Of a DNA stretch of 64,000 nt, positions 37,642 through 46,745 are shown piece after piece. Position numbers and translations under genes: made by a program. The notes under the pieces are model-generated. The model was not told where the DNA came from, searched no databases, and was given only the letters and a program-made list of their open reading frames with translations. The stretch's first letter is position 1; each line of letters opens with the position of its first letter. The stretch covers positions 5,518,001 through 5,582,000 of the forward strand of contig NZ_CP106798.1 in NCBI RefSeq assembly GCF_025642155.1, written 5' to 3'. This DNA comes from Streptomyces sp. HUAS 15-9 (GTDB taxonomy: Bacteria; Actinomycetota; Actinomycetes; Streptomycetales; Streptomycetaceae).

Positions 37642-38343
37642 ATGAACTCCCGTCAGCGCCGCGGCGTGATACTCCTGATCCTGTCGGTGCTCTGCGCGCT
37701 CGGCGCGTTCGCCGGCGTGCTCTCCGTCATCGACGACGTGAAGTCCAAGGTCGGCCCCGAGGTCACCGCGTACCGGCTGAGGTCCGACGTGGCGCCCTAC
37801 ACGACGCTGAACACGGGCCAGTTCGAGAAGATCAAGATGCCCGAGCGGTGGCTGTCGGCCAACGCGGTCACGAACCTGCGCGACATCGACGGCAAGATCG
37901 CCGTGACCACCCTGCGCAAGGGCTCCCTGCTGCAGACCGACATGATCGTCGACCAGCCCGCGCTGCAGGCGGGCCAGCAGGAGGTCGCCATCATGATCGA
38001 CGCGGCCACCGGCGTCGCCGGCAAGATCACCGCGGGCTCCCGGGTCAACGTCTACGCCACCTTCGAGGGCAAGAAGCAGGGCGACCCCGACCTGTCCAAG
38101 ATCATCGTGACGAACGCCCGGGTCCTCGACGTCGGCAAGCTCACCTCCCTCGAGCCCGACAACAAGAACCAGCAGCCCACCGACGCCGTCCCGATCACCT
38201 TCGCGCTGTCCACCATCGACGCCCAGCGCATCACCTACGCCGAGTCGTTCGCCCAGCGGGTGAGGCTCGCGCTGGTCGCACCCGGCAGCACGACCACCGT
38301 CCCGGACAAGGACCGCACGTACGAACTCGCGACGGACAAGTGA
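37642..38343 (+). CDS. cpaB: CpaB/RcpC-like pilus assembly protein
   Basis: A 233-residue protein with one N-terminal membrane anchor (RGVILLILSVLCALGAFAGVL), then an SAF-like domain (APYTTLNTGQFEKIKMPERW, LRKGSLLQTDMI) and a second beta-rich part (GQQEVAIMIDAATGVAGKI, GSRVNVYATFEG). CpaB is a periplasmic/extracytoplasmic part of the Tad secretion machine; in Gram-positives it lies outside the membrane. ATG at 37642, GAGG upstream. Confidence 0.85.
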   Translation: MNSRQRRGVILLILSVLCALGAFAGVLSVIDDVKSKVGPEVTAYRLRSDVAPYTTLNTGQFEKIKMPERWLSANAVTNLRDIDGKIAVTTLRKGSLLQTDMIVDQPALQAGQQEVAIMIDAATGVAGKITAGSRVNVYATFEGKKQGDPDLSKIIVTNARVLDVGKLTSLEPDNKNQQPTDAVPITFALSTIDAQRITYAESFAQRVRLALVAPGSTTTVPDKDRTYELATDK

Positions 38344-38355
38344 GAGGCGTCCCGC

Positions 38356-39600
38356 ATGCCCACCAGGATCCTCCCGGCCGTCTCGGACCCGGACGCGGTC
38401 CGCTCGCTCACCACCCTGCTCAGCCAACTGCCCGACGCCGAACCGCTGGCCCCGGTGACCGACTCCACCCAGCTGATCGACACTCTCGCCCGCCTCGCCG
38501 CCGAGTCCGTCGACGAACTGCCCGAGGTCGTCGTCGTGCACGAGCGCATCGGCCCGGTCCCCGCACTGGAGCTGATCCGCGAAGTCGCCCTGCGCTTCCC
38601 GGCCGTCGGCGTCATCCTCGTCACCACGGACGTCAGCTCCGGGCTCTTCTCCGCGGCCATGGACTCCGGCGCCCGCGGCCTGGTCGGCCTCCCGCTGGGC
38701 TACGAGGAGCTGGCCAGCCGCGTCCAGGCCGTCGCCCAGTGGTCCAACGGCGTACGACGCCATCTCGGGCACGGCTCCGACGTGTTCTCCGGCGTCGGCG
38801 GTACGGTCGTCACGGTCAGCGGCGCCAAGGGCGGCGTCGGCGCCACCCTCACGGCCATCCAACTGGCCCTGGCCGCCCAGGCGTCCGGACGCGCCACCGC
38901 CCTGATCGACATGGACCTCCAGGCCGGCGACGTCGCCTCCTTCCTCGACATCCAGTTCCGCCGCTCGGTCGTCGACCTCGCCGCCATCACCGACATCTCC
39001 CCGCGCGTCCTCGCCGACGCCGTCTTCCGCCACGACACGGGCCTCGCCCTGCTGCTCGCCCCCGGCGACGGCGAACGCGGCGAGGAGGTCACCGACCGCG
39101 CCGCCCGCCAGATCGTCAGCGCCGTGCGCTCCCGCTACGAAGTCGTCGTCGTCGACTGCGGCGCCCAGCTCAGCGGGGCCAGCGCCGCCGCCGTCGAGAT
39201 GGCCGACACGGCACTGCTGGTGACCACCCCGGACGTGGTCGCGGTACGGGCCGCCAAACGCACCGTACGCATGTGGGACCGGCTGCAGATCCGCAAGGCC
39301 GAGGAGACCACGGTCGTCGTCAACCGCCACACCCGCGGTACGGAGATCCAGCCGCCCCTGGTCCAGCGCATCACCGGCACCGCGCTGGCCGGCACGGCCG
39401 TACCCGCCAACTTCAAGGAACTCCAGAGCGCCGTGGACGCCGGACGCATCCACGAGCTCGACAGCAGGAGCACGGTGAAACAGGCCCTGTGGCGGCTCGC
39501 CGGGGAACTGGGACTCGCGCGCGCCCCCGAAGGCTCCCACCGGGGCGGCCGGATGCGCGGGGACCGGGGGTCGGTGAGTCTGCGACGCCGGAAGGAGTGA
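38356..39600 (+). CDS. cpaE: CpaE/TadZ-like localisation ATPase
   Basis: A 414-residue protein with an N-terminal receiver-like region (residues 1-140, lacking the phosphorylated Asp set) and a MinD/ParA-type ATPase (deviant Walker A SGAKGGVGAT near 155, IDMDLQAGDVASFL). TadZ/CpaE places the pilus machine in the cell. It lies 12 bp after cpaB and is followed 4 bp later by a tadE gene. Confidence 0.85.
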   Translation: MPTRILPAVSDPDAVRSLTTLLSQLPDAEPLAPVTDSTQLIDTLARLAAESVDELPEVVVVHERIGPVPALELIREVALRFPAVGVILVTTDVSSGLFSAAMDSGARGLVGLPLGYEELASRVQAVAQWSNGVRRHLGHGSDVFSGVGGTVVTVSGAKGGVGATLTAIQLALAAQASGRATALIDMDLQAGDVASFLDIQFRRSVVDLAAITDISPRVLADAVFRHDTGLALLLAPGDGERGEEVTDRAARQIVSAVRSRYEVVVVDCGAQLSGASAAAVEMADTALLVTTPDVVAVRAAKRTVRMWDRLQIRKAEETTVVVNRHTRGTEIQPPLVQRITGTALAGTAVPANFKELQSAVDAGRIHELDSRSTVKQALWRLAGELGLARAPEGSHRGGRMRGDRGSVSLRRRKE

Positions 39601-39604
39601 GGGG

Positions 39605-39982
39605 ATGAGACGGCCACGCGGGGACGAGGGACAGGTCAGCATCGAGTTCCTCGGTATGACTCCGCTGATCGTGCTGACGCTGGTGCTGGTGTGGCAGTGC
39701 GTGTTGGTGGGGTACACCTTCACGCTCGCCGGGAATGCTGCCGACGAGGCTGTGCGGGCGGGGACGGCGGCGCCACGGGGAGAACGCGAAGCCGCTTGCC
39801 AGGCCGCGGGGATGAAGCACCTGTCGGCGGCATGGAGAGGGGATGCCACGGTGAACTGCGGCGGGGTCGGCTTTGTGACCGCCGACGTGTACCTCAAGGT
39901 CCCTGTCCTGTTCCCGGGCGTGATCGGCTTCCCGGTCACGGTGCACGGCCACGCCGGTGCCGTGGAGGAGGTGAAGGACTGA
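39605..39982 (+). CDS. tadE: TadE-like minor pilin
   Basis: A 125-residue protein with a short basic leader, then a hydrophobic stretch (residues 10-32: QVSIEFLGMTPLIVLTLVLV) of the TadE prepilin-like type, including the conserved Glu at position +5 of the pilin core. Cys pair in AACQAAG and NCGG may form a disulphide outside the cell. It is immediately followed by a second TadE-like gene. Confidence 0.8.
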   Translation: MRRPRGDEGQVSIEFLGMTPLIVLTLVLVWQCVLVGYTFTLAGNAADEAVRAGTAAPRGEREAACQAAGMKHLSAAWRGDATVNCGGVGFVTADVYLKVPVLFPGVIGFPVTVHGHAGAVEEVKD

Positions 39983-39983
39983 G

Positions 39984-40328
39984 ATGCCGTACCTCCGCAA
40001 GCGGCGCGACAGCGGGCAGGTCGCCATCGAGTACCTCGGCTTCATCCCGATCCTGCTGATCGTCGGCCTGGCCGGCATCCAGATCGGGGCCGTCGCCTAC
40101 GCGGCCGAGCAGGCGGGAACGGCCGCCCATGCGGGGGCACGTGCCGCCTCCCTGCGGCAGGACGTGGGACAGGCGTGCGCAAACGCGGTCAGTGCCGGGA
40201 TCGACGTGCGGTGCGATCCCTCGGAAGGGGACGACACCGTCACCGTCACCGCCACCGTCCACATCCCCAAGGTCGTCTGGGACTTCGGCTACGCCCACCG
40301 GACCGCCACGATGCCGCTCGACCACTGA
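39984..40328 (+). CDS. TadE-like minor pilin (second copy)
   Basis: A 114-residue protein with the same layout as the preceding gene: basic leader RKRRDSGQVAIEYLGF with the conserved Glu, one membrane segment, and a short extracytoplasmic domain with two cysteines (QACAN, VRCDP). Two adjacent TadE-type genes are common in actinobacterial Tad loci. Confidence 0.8.
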   Translation: MPYLRKRRDSGQVAIEYLGFIPILLIVGLAGIQIGAVAYAAEQAGTAAHAGARAASLRQDVGQACANAVSAGIDVRCDPSEGDDTVTVTATVHIPKVVWDFGYAHRTATMPLDH

Positions 40329-40353
40329 CCCAGGAACGAGGAGCACCCCACCC

Positions 40354-41691
40354 ATGAGCCTGCGGGCACGCATCAACTCCCCCGAGGAGCACGGCAGCCG
40401 GGGCGAGGACGGCCATCTGGTCGCCTCCTACCGGGCCAAGCTCCTGGAGGAGATCGACCTCGCGGAGATGAGCTCACTGGCCGCCGCCGAGCGCCGGGCC
40501 AGGCTGGAGCGGGTGCTCGGGCACATCATCAGCCGCGAGGGCCCCGTCCTGTCGACGGTGGAGCGTTCCCAGCTGATCCGCCGGGTGGTCGACGAGGCAC
40601 TGGGCCTCGGCATCCTGGAACCGCTGCTCGAGGACGCCTCCATCACGGAGATCATGGTGAACGGCCCCGACGCGATCTTCGTCGAGCGCGGCGGCCGGGT
40701 CGAGCAGCTGCCGCTGCGCTTCGCCTCCCAGGACCAGCTGATGCAGACGATCGAGCGGATCGTCTCGACGGTCAACCGCCGCGTGGACGAGTCCAACCCG
40801 ATGGTCGACGCCCGCCTCCCGTCCGGCGAGCGCGTCAACGTCATCATCCCGCCCCTGTCGCTCACCGGCCCCACCCTCACCATCCGCCGCTTCCCGCGCT
40901 CCTACACCCTCCCGGAGCTGATCGAGTTCGGCTCGCTGGACGAGCACATGCTGTTCCTGCTCGCCGGCCTGGTGCAGGCGAAGTTCAACATCATCGTGTC
41001 CGGAGCCACCGGCACCGGAAAGACGACCCTGCTCAACGCCCTGTCCGGGCTCATCCCGGCACACGAACGCATCATCACCATCGAGGACTCGGCCGAACTC
41101 CAGCTCCAGCAGACACACGTCGTCCGCCTGGAGTCACGCCCCCCGAACGTGGAGGGCAAGGGCCAGGTCACCATCCGCGACCTGGTCCGCAACTCCCTGC
41201 GCATGCGCCCCGACCGCATCGTCGTCGGCGAGGTCCGCGGCGGGGAGTCCCTTGACATGCTCCAGGCGATGTCGACCGGCCACGACGGCTCCCTGGCCAC
41301 CGTGCACGCCAACAGTGCCGAGGACGCGCTCACCCGCCTCCAGACCCTCGCGTCCATGTCCGACGTCGAGGTCCCCTTCGTGGCGCTGCACGACCAGATC
41401 AACAGCGCCGTCGACGTCATCGTCCAGCTCACCCGCTTCGCCGACGGCGCCCGCCGCATCACCGAGATCGCCCTGCTCGACAGCCACGGCGGCGAGCCCT
41501 ACCGGCTGGCGACGGTCGCCCACTTCCACGCACAGCCCATGACCCCCGACGGCCGTGTCCACGGCGTCTTCCAGTACTTCCCCCTCCCGCGCCGCACCGC
41601 CGACCGCCTCTACATGGCGAGCCAGCCCATCCCCCAGGCCTTCGGCGTCGCCCGGCACGCGGACCAGCTCGCCACCCGAGAAGCCAGGTAG
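40354..41691 (+). CDS. cpaF: CpaF/TadA-type secretion ATPase
   Basis: A 445-residue type II/IV secretion ATPase that powers Tad pilus assembly. It has a helical N-terminal domain (to about residue 110), Walker A SGATGTGKTTLL (residues 217-225), the Asp box ITIEDSAELQL, Walker B RIVVGEVRGGE and the His box GSLATVHANS. ATG at 40354 after ACGAGGAGC; the frame is open further upstream into the tadE gene. Forms a hexameric ring at the inner membrane face. Confidence 0.95.
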   Translation: MSLRARINSPEEHGSRGEDGHLVASYRAKLLEEIDLAEMSSLAAAERRARLERVLGHIISREGPVLSTVERSQLIRRVVDEALGLGILEPLLEDASITEIMVNGPDAIFVERGGRVEQLPLRFASQDQLMQTIERIVSTVNRRVDESNPMVDARLPSGERVNVIIPPLSLTGPTLTIRRFPRSYTLPELIEFGSLDEHMLFLLAGLVQAKFNIIVSGATGTGKTTLLNALSGLIPAHERIITIEDSAELQLQQTHVVRLESRPPNVEGKGQVTIRDLVRNSLRMRPDRIVVGEVRGGESLDMLQAMSTGHDGSLATVHANSAEDALTRLQTLASMSDVEVPFVALHDQINSAVDVIVQLTRFADGARRITEIALLDSHGGEPYRLATVAHFHAQPMTPDGRVHGVFQYFPLPRRTADRLYMASQPIPQAFGVARHADQLATREAR

Positions 41692-41702
41692 GTAGGCCAC
41701 CC

Positions 41703-42647
41703 ATGGATCTCCACGACCTCGTCACCCTCACCACCGGTGTCACCCTGCTGACCTGCGTCCTGGCCGTGGTCGGCGTGCACACCTACGCCTCGGGCCGCGC
41801 CCAGCGCGCCGAGCTCGTCGACCGCCTCACCTACACCGGCCGGCTCCCGGAGGCCGGCCGCAGGCGCCGCTTCCGCAACCTCGACCGCAGGCTGCGCCGC
41901 ACCGGGCCAGGCCGGAAGCTCGAACTGCGGCTCGCGGCCACCGGCCTGGACGTCACCCCGGGCGAGTTCTTCGTCTACATGCTCGCCACGGTCGCCGCCC
42001 TCTGGCTCATCGGCCAGGCCGCCCTGGCCCCCTTCTTCGGCCCGCTCGCCGGACTGCTCGGCATCGGGGCCGCGTTCCAGTTCCTCAACTGGCAACGCCA
42101 GAAGCGCATCGAACGCTTCATCAACCAACTCCCAGAACTGGCCCGCATCCTGGCCAACGCCACCCACGCGGGCCTCGCCCTGCGCACCGCCATCGGCATG
42201 GCGGCGGAGGAACTGGAGGCCCCGGCCGGCGAGGAACTCGCCAAGGTGGCGAACCAGTTGTCGATCGGCCACTCCCTGGACGACGCGCTGGGCGAACTCG
42301 CGGACCGCCTCCCGTCCCGCGAACTGGTCGTCCTGGTCACCACCCTCGTCCTGTCCAACAAGGCGGGCGGCCAGGTCGTCTCCGCCCTGCGCAACCTCAC
42401 CGAGACGCTGGAGGAGCGCAAGGAGACCCGGCGCGAGATCCGCACCCAGCTCTCCCAGGTGACCATGACCTCCTACGCCGTCCCCGTCCTCGGCATCGGC
42501 GCCCTGTTCCTCATGGACGGCGTCAAGGACGGCGCCCTGGCGCGCATGACCGGGTCAACCGTCGGCCAGGCCTGCGTGATCATCGCGTTCGGGCTGTACG
42601 CGATCGGCTTCGTCCTCATCCGCCGTATGAGCCGGATCGACGTCTGA
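41703..42647 (+). CDS. tadB: TadB membrane protein (GspF domain)
   Basis: A 314-residue polytopic protein: N-terminal membrane segment, two central segments (VYMLATVAALWLIGQAALAP and a second), a GspF domain (residues 140-270, LPELARILANATHAGLALRTAI) and two C-terminal segments. TadB and TadC form the membrane platform of the Tad pilus. It starts 11 bp after cpaF. Confidence 0.9.
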   Translation: MDLHDLVTLTTGVTLLTCVLAVVGVHTYASGRAQRAELVDRLTYTGRLPEAGRRRRFRNLDRRLRRTGPGRKLELRLAATGLDVTPGEFFVYMLATVAALWLIGQAALAPFFGPLAGLLGIGAAFQFLNWQRQKRIERFINQLPELARILANATHAGLALRTAIGMAAEELEAPAGEELAKVANQLSIGHSLDDALGELADRLPSRELVVLVTTLVLSNKAGGQVVSALRNLTETLEERKETRREIRTQLSQVTMTSYAVPVLGIGALFLMDGVKDGALARMTGSTVGQACVIIAFGLYAIGFVLIRRMSRIDV

Positions 42648-42663
42648 GGGAGGGAGCGGACTC

Positions 42664-43551
42664 ATGGCACTTCTGCTGGCCCTGGTCATGGGCCTCAGCG
42701 TCTGGGGCATCTTCGCCGGGATCCGCATGTACCGCGCGGAGACCAAACTGCCCGGGGACCTGGCGGTGGCCCTGGAGGTGGGCGCCACCCGCACCGGCGC
42801 CGTGGACTCCCTCATCGACCGCATGGGCATGCGCTACGCGCCCATGGTGCTGCGCCTGATGGGCCCCGGACAGGTCGCCAAGTACCGCCGCAGGATCGAC
42901 CTCGCGGGCAACCCCGGCGGCCTGACCATCGACCGCTACGCGGCCCGCAGGGCGGTGTACGGTGCACTCGGCGGCGTCGGCTTCCTGGTGATGCTGATGC
43001 GCGGCAACTACTTCGTCGCCCTGATCCTGCTCGCCTTCGGAGCGTTCTGGACGGAGGTCGGCATCTGGTCGGCGATCCGGATCCGCAGGGACGTGATCGA
43101 GCGGACGCTGCCCGACTTCCTCGACGTGCTCGCGGTGGTCGTCAGCGCGGGCCTCGGCTTCCGCCAGGCGCTGGACCGCGTGGCGTCGAAGTACGAGGGC
43201 CCCTGGGCGGACGAACTCCGCATCACCCTGCGTCAGATGGACCTGGGCATGAGCCGACGCCAGGCCTTCGCCGAGCTGCGCCGCCGCAACGACTCCGAGC
43301 AGGTCGCCATGTTCGTGACGGCCTTGCAGCAGGGGGAGGAGCTGGGCGCGCCGATCGTCGACACCCTCGTCGCCCTGGCCAAGGACATGCGCCGCACGGA
43401 CGCCCAGAACGCCCGCCGCAAGGCCGCCCGCGCGGTCCCCAAGGCCACGCTGATGATCACCACGTTCATGGTCCCGGCGACCCTGCTGCTGCTCGGCGCG
43501 GGCCTGCTGCTGGGTTCCGGGGTGGACTTCGGCTCGATCACGGGGAAGTAG
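42664..43551 (+). CDS. tadC: TadC membrane protein (GspF domain)
   Basis: A 295-residue polytopic protein with a T2SSF/GspF domain (LPDFLDVLAVVVSAGLGFRQA, EELGAPIVDTLVALAKDM) and membrane segments at both ends. Partner of TadB. It is followed 8 bp later by a histidine kinase gene, so sensing and pilus assembly may be co-transcribed. Confidence 0.9.
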   Translation: MALLLALVMGLSVWGIFAGIRMYRAETKLPGDLAVALEVGATRTGAVDSLIDRMGMRYAPMVLRLMGPGQVAKYRRRIDLAGNPGGLTIDRYAARRAVYGALGGVGFLVMLMRGNYFVALILLAFGAFWTEVGIWSAIRIRRDVIERTLPDFLDVLAVVVSAGLGFRQALDRVASKYEGPWADELRITLRQMDLGMSRRQAFAELRRRNDSEQVAMFVTALQQGEELGAPIVDTLVALAKDMRRTDAQNARRKAARAVPKATLMITTFMVPATLLLLGAGLLLGSGVDFGSITGK

Positions 43552-43559
43552 GCGGGCGG

Positions 43560-45047
43560 GTGACCGGCATGGCGGTGACGAGGGCGATGACGAGGGTGAG
43601 GGGGGCGTCGAGGGCGAGGGTGACGTCGGGGGCGAGGGTGACGTCGAGGGAACGCACGCCGCTGCGGTGGCGCCGGACGCGGCAGCCCGCTGCGGCGATC
43701 GAGGCGTCGTCGGCCGAGCGGCAGGCGCCACTGGGGACGCAAGCCCCGGCCGACGGGATCCACAACCCGCTCCACAACCCGCTCCCCGGCCCCGAGAAGA
43801 TCCAGATCCGCGCCCTCCAGGCGATGTGCCGTCAGGTCTTCGGCTTCCGGCTGGCGATGATCGCCCTGGCCGCCCCCGCCGCCCTCGTCAACGCCGCGCC
43901 CGGCGTGGGCGTCCGTCTGGTGGGCGCGGCGGTGGTCATCACCTTCATGGTCTCGTACGTCCTGTTCCGCGACTGGGAACGCTTCGGCCCCCTCCTCCTG
44001 CGCCACCCCTCGCTCCTCGCGGCGGACACCCTCTTCGGCTCCCTGCTCCTGGTTTCGGCGGGCCCGGACACCACCCTCGCCTACGTCAGCGTCTGCACCC
44101 CCCTGCTGGCCGGCCTGGTCTACAGCTGGCGGGGCGCGGCCTGCTTCGCCTCGCTCCAGGCGCTGATCCTGCTGCTGGTCCACGCGACGCTGAAGGAGGC
44201 CCACCGGGCGGACGTCGCCGAGTCCCTCCTCCTGCCCGGCCTCTGCGTCATCGCGGGCGCGGTGGGCTCGACCCTGCGCAATCTGATGCTCCGCTTCGGC
44301 GCCGCGACCCAGGCCCTGACGACGGTCCAGGCCCGGCTGGCGGTGGCGGAGGCGGTGAGCGCGGAACGGGCTCGCCTTGCCCGGGAGATGCACGACTCGG
44401 TGGCGAAGACCCTGTACGGCGTGGCACTGGCCGCCGACGGCCTGGCGGGCTCGGCGGCCACGGGCGCGCGCATGGATCCGGCCCTGATCCGTCAGCAGGC
44501 GGAACTGGTGTCCCGCTCGGCCCGCAGGGCGGCCGCCGAGGCCCGCGAACTCCTCACCGATCTGCGCCGTGAACACGACCCCGCGCACGGCGTGGACGTC
44601 CTCACGGAACTGGCCGTCCGCACCGAGGACTTCGCGTCTCGCACGGGCCTGCGGGTGACGTACCACCGAACGGGTGACCACACGCTCCCCCCGGTCCCGC
44701 CGGCGGTGGCCCGCCAACTCCTGGCGATCGCCTCGGAAGCACTGGAGAACGCACACCGCCACGCTTCGCCGACGCGGATCGGGGTGGAAGCGGGAGTCCA
44801 CGAAGACGTGTTGCGCATGAGCGTCAACGACGACGGCCTGGGCCTGCCTCCCGGTACGGCCCTCGAACAACTCCGCCACTCAGGCCACTTCGGCCTGATC
44901 GGCATGACCGAACGGGCGGCGTCCGTGGGCGCCCGCGTCCGGATCGGCACGGGCAAGGACGCCCGGGGCACGGAGGTCTTGCTGGAACTCCCCCTGGCCG
45001 CCCTGACGCCCTCGCCCCCCGTCCCCCGACAGTCCCCAGACGCATGA
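43560..45047 (+). CDS. Sensor histidine kinase (HisKA_3) next to the Tad genes
   Basis: Kinase of the NarX/DesK group: phosphoacceptor His278 in ERARLAREMHDSVAKTL, HATPase N box ALENAHRHA and G box DDGLGLPPG, GLIGMTERAA. Before this lie about five membrane segments (residues 95-245). The first 75 residues are low-complexity Arg/Thr/Ala, encoded by repeats of a GGCGAGGGTGACGTCG-like unit at 43600-43650, and may not be part of the real protein; a Met at residue 89 is an alternative start. It overlaps no gene and is 14 bp before its response regulator. Confidence 0.8.
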   Translation: MTGMAVTRAMTRVRGASRARVTSGARVTSRERTPLRWRRTRQPAAAIEASSAERQAPLGTQAPADGIHNPLHNPLPGPEKIQIRALQAMCRQVFGFRLAMIALAAPAALVNAAPGVGVRLVGAAVVITFMVSYVLFRDWERFGPLLLRHPSLLAADTLFGSLLLVSAGPDTTLAYVSVCTPLLAGLVYSWRGAACFASLQALILLLVHATLKEAHRADVAESLLLPGLCVIAGAVGSTLRNLMLRFGAATQALTTVQARLAVAEAVSAERARLAREMHDSVAKTLYGVALAADGLAGSAATGARMDPALIRQQAELVSRSARRAAAEARELLTDLRREHDPAHGVDVLTELAVRTEDFASRTGLRVTYHRTGDHTLPPVPPAVARQLLAIASEALENAHRHASPTRIGVEAGVHEDVLRMSVNDDGLGLPPGTALEQLRHSGHFGLIGMTERAASVGARVRIGTGKDARGTEVLLELPLAALTPSPPVPRQSPDA

Positions 45048-45060
45048 GAGGAGGCACCCG

Positions 45061-45813
45061 ATGCCAGGCAACTCCTTGGAGAACCTTCCTCCGGCCACCC
45101 CGGCCGCACCGCTTCGGCTCGTGGTCGCCGACGACAACCCCGTGGTCCGCGCGGGCCTCACGGCCCTCCTCTGCGGCCGGGAGGACATCACCGTGGTCGC
45201 GGAGGCGGCGAACGGCCGGGAGGCGTGCGAGGCGGCCCTGCGACACCGCCCCGACGTCATCCTCCTGGACGTCCGCATGCCCGATGTGGACGGCATCTCG
45301 GCACTTCCGTACCTGGTGCGCCTGGCGCCGGTCATGATGCTCACGTACAGCCACGAACCGGAGGTCGTCCAGGAGGCGGTACGCCTGGGAGCCGGGGGCT
45401 ACTTGGTCCACGGCGAGTTCGGCGTGGAGCAACTGGTCAGGGCGGTACGGGACATCGGGGAGGGCAGGCCGCACTTCACTCCGACGGCGGCCAGGGCGTT
45501 ACTGGAGCAGCTTGGAGTGCGTGCAACTGCACACGCGGTGCGTGAACTTCCGGATTTTCCAACGCCTATTTCTCCCCAAAACCTTTCGCAACTGCAACCC
45601 GATGTGGGACAGTCGGTGAGGTCGCGGTTCCGGCTGAGTTCCAGGGAGGCGGAGATCATGGACCTCATCGCGTCCGGCATGAACAACCAGCAGATCGCCG
45701 CGACCTGCTTCATCAGCGAGAAGACGGTCAAGAACCACATCAACCGAATCTTCGCCAAGCTCCACAGCACGAGCCGGTCGCAGGCGGCGGCGAAGTGGTT
45801 GGGGGTGGCGTGA
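45061..45813 (+). CDS. NarL-family response regulator
   Basis: A 250-residue regulator: receiver domain with phosphoacceptor Asp70 in DVILLDVRMP, and a LuxR-type helix-turn-helix at the C-terminus (SSREAEIMDLIASGMNNQQI). Cognate partner of the preceding kinase by position. Likely controls the Tad genes or the pilin gene 108 bp downstream. Confidence 0.9.
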   Translation: MPGNSLENLPPATPAAPLRLVVADDNPVVRAGLTALLCGREDITVVAEAANGREACEAALRHRPDVILLDVRMPDVDGISALPYLVRLAPVMMLTYSHEPEVVQEAVRLGAGGYLVHGEFGVEQLVRAVRDIGEGRPHFTPTAARALLEQLGVRATAHAVRELPDFPTPISPQNLSQLQPDVGQSVRSRFRLSSREAEIMDLIASGMNNQQIAATCFISEKTVKNHINRIFAKLHSTSRSQAAAKWLGVA

Positions 45814-45852
45814 AGTGGGGAGTTCTGATTGGGCCCGGGAATGGGCCCTGGG

Positions 45853-45866
45853 GCCCTCCGGAGGGC
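45853..45866. promoter_or_regulatory. 14-bp perfect palindrome upstream of the pilin gene
   Basis: GCCCTCCGGAGGGC is a perfect dyad in the 107-bp region between the response regulator and the pilin gene, 54 bp before the pilin start. It is flanked by other GGGCCC-type dyads. It may be an operator or an RNA hairpin. Confidence 0.35.
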
Positions 45867-45920
45867 GGGGGGATGGGGCATACGGTGCCCGCGTCGGAAG
45901 CGAATCCGGAGGGGAACACC

Positions 45921-46118
45921 ATGAGCAACTGGTTCAACACCACTGTCGCTTACTTGCGGGCCCGCGTCGCCCGCAGCGACAGGGGCCAGACCGCGGTGGA
46001 GTACCTCGGCATCATCGCGGTGGTTGTGGCGATTGTGTTGGCGATCACGGGTACGAGCATCGGTCAGACGATTTACGACGCGATCACAGCGAAGATTGCC
46101 GAAGTAACCGGCGGCTGA
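45921..46118 (+). CDS. flp: Flp-family type IVb pilin
   Basis: A 65-residue prepilin from the ATG at 45921 after GGAGGGG. A 20-residue basic leader is followed by QTAVEYLGIIAVVVAIVLAI, the Flp core with Glu at +5 relative to the cleavage site and the following Tyr. This is the major-pilin candidate of the Tad system. Its stop TGA overlaps the CTG that probably starts the next gene. Confidence 0.88.
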   Translation: MSNWFNTTVAYLRARVARSDRGQTAVEYLGIIAVVVAIVLAITGTSIGQTIYDAITAKIAEVTGG

Positions 46119-46711
46119 CCCGCCTCCGTACATACCGCGACGCAGGGCAGGCCTTCCCCATCTACATCACGGTGGTGGCGGGTCTGCTCTTTCTTGCGTT
46201 GGCCTACCTCGCGGTCGGCCAGGCTGCGGCGAATCGGAACAGCGCCCAGACGGCCGCGGACGCGGCCGCTCTCGCGGCGGCACAGAACACACGCGACCAG
46301 CTCGCCGACCAGTGGAAGCTGGACGTACTCGACCCCACCAAGTGGCAGGACATCTTCGACGGCATCGTGAACGCCGATCCCTCCTGCTGGCGGGCCTATC
46401 AACTGGCCGCCCAGAACGACGCCACGGTTGAGGACTGTGCTCCCACCGGGCCACTGGGCTACAGCGTTCGCGTCAAGACCTCCAAGGCCGTCGGCGACTC
46501 CGTGGTCCCCGGCACGGAGAACGTGCACTCGACGGCAACCGCCAGGGCCGTGATCGAGCCGCTGTGCAAGTTCGAACTGCCCGGAGCGGACGCGGGGGAC
46601 GACGCGCTGCCCCAGCTCACCTGCAAGGACGGCAACTGGGACCTGAACCCGGACGACCTCACGGACCTCCCGGGACCTGAGGACCTCTTCGACGTCCACC
46701 TGGCCGACTGA
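46115..46711 (+). CDS. TadG-like membrane protein with apparent CTG start
   Basis: The frame that codes a TadG-type protein (DAGQAFPIYITVVAGLLFL, then AANRNSAQTAADAAALAAAQ, typical of the family) has no ATG, GTG or TTG before the membrane segment. CTG at 46115 overlaps the pilin stop (CTGA), in the place where homologues usually have an ATGA overlap. From there it is 198 residues: basic leader LTRLRTYRDAGQAF, one membrane segment, extracytoplasmic part with cysteines. I infer a CTG start with translational coupling, or an A-to-C change that silences the gene. Confidence 0.75.
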   Translation: MTRLRTYRDAGQAFPIYITVVAGLLFLALAYLAVGQAAANRNSAQTAADAAALAAAQNTRDQLADQWKLDVLDPTKWQDIFDGIVNADPSCWRAYQLAAQNDATVEDCAPTGPLGYSVRVKTSKAVGDSVVPGTENVHSTATARAVIEPLCKFELPGADAGDDALPQLTCKDGNWDLNPDDLTDLPGPEDLFDVHLAD

Positions 46712-46745
46712 CAAGCGAACGACGATTCAAGAAGGAAGCAGAGCG

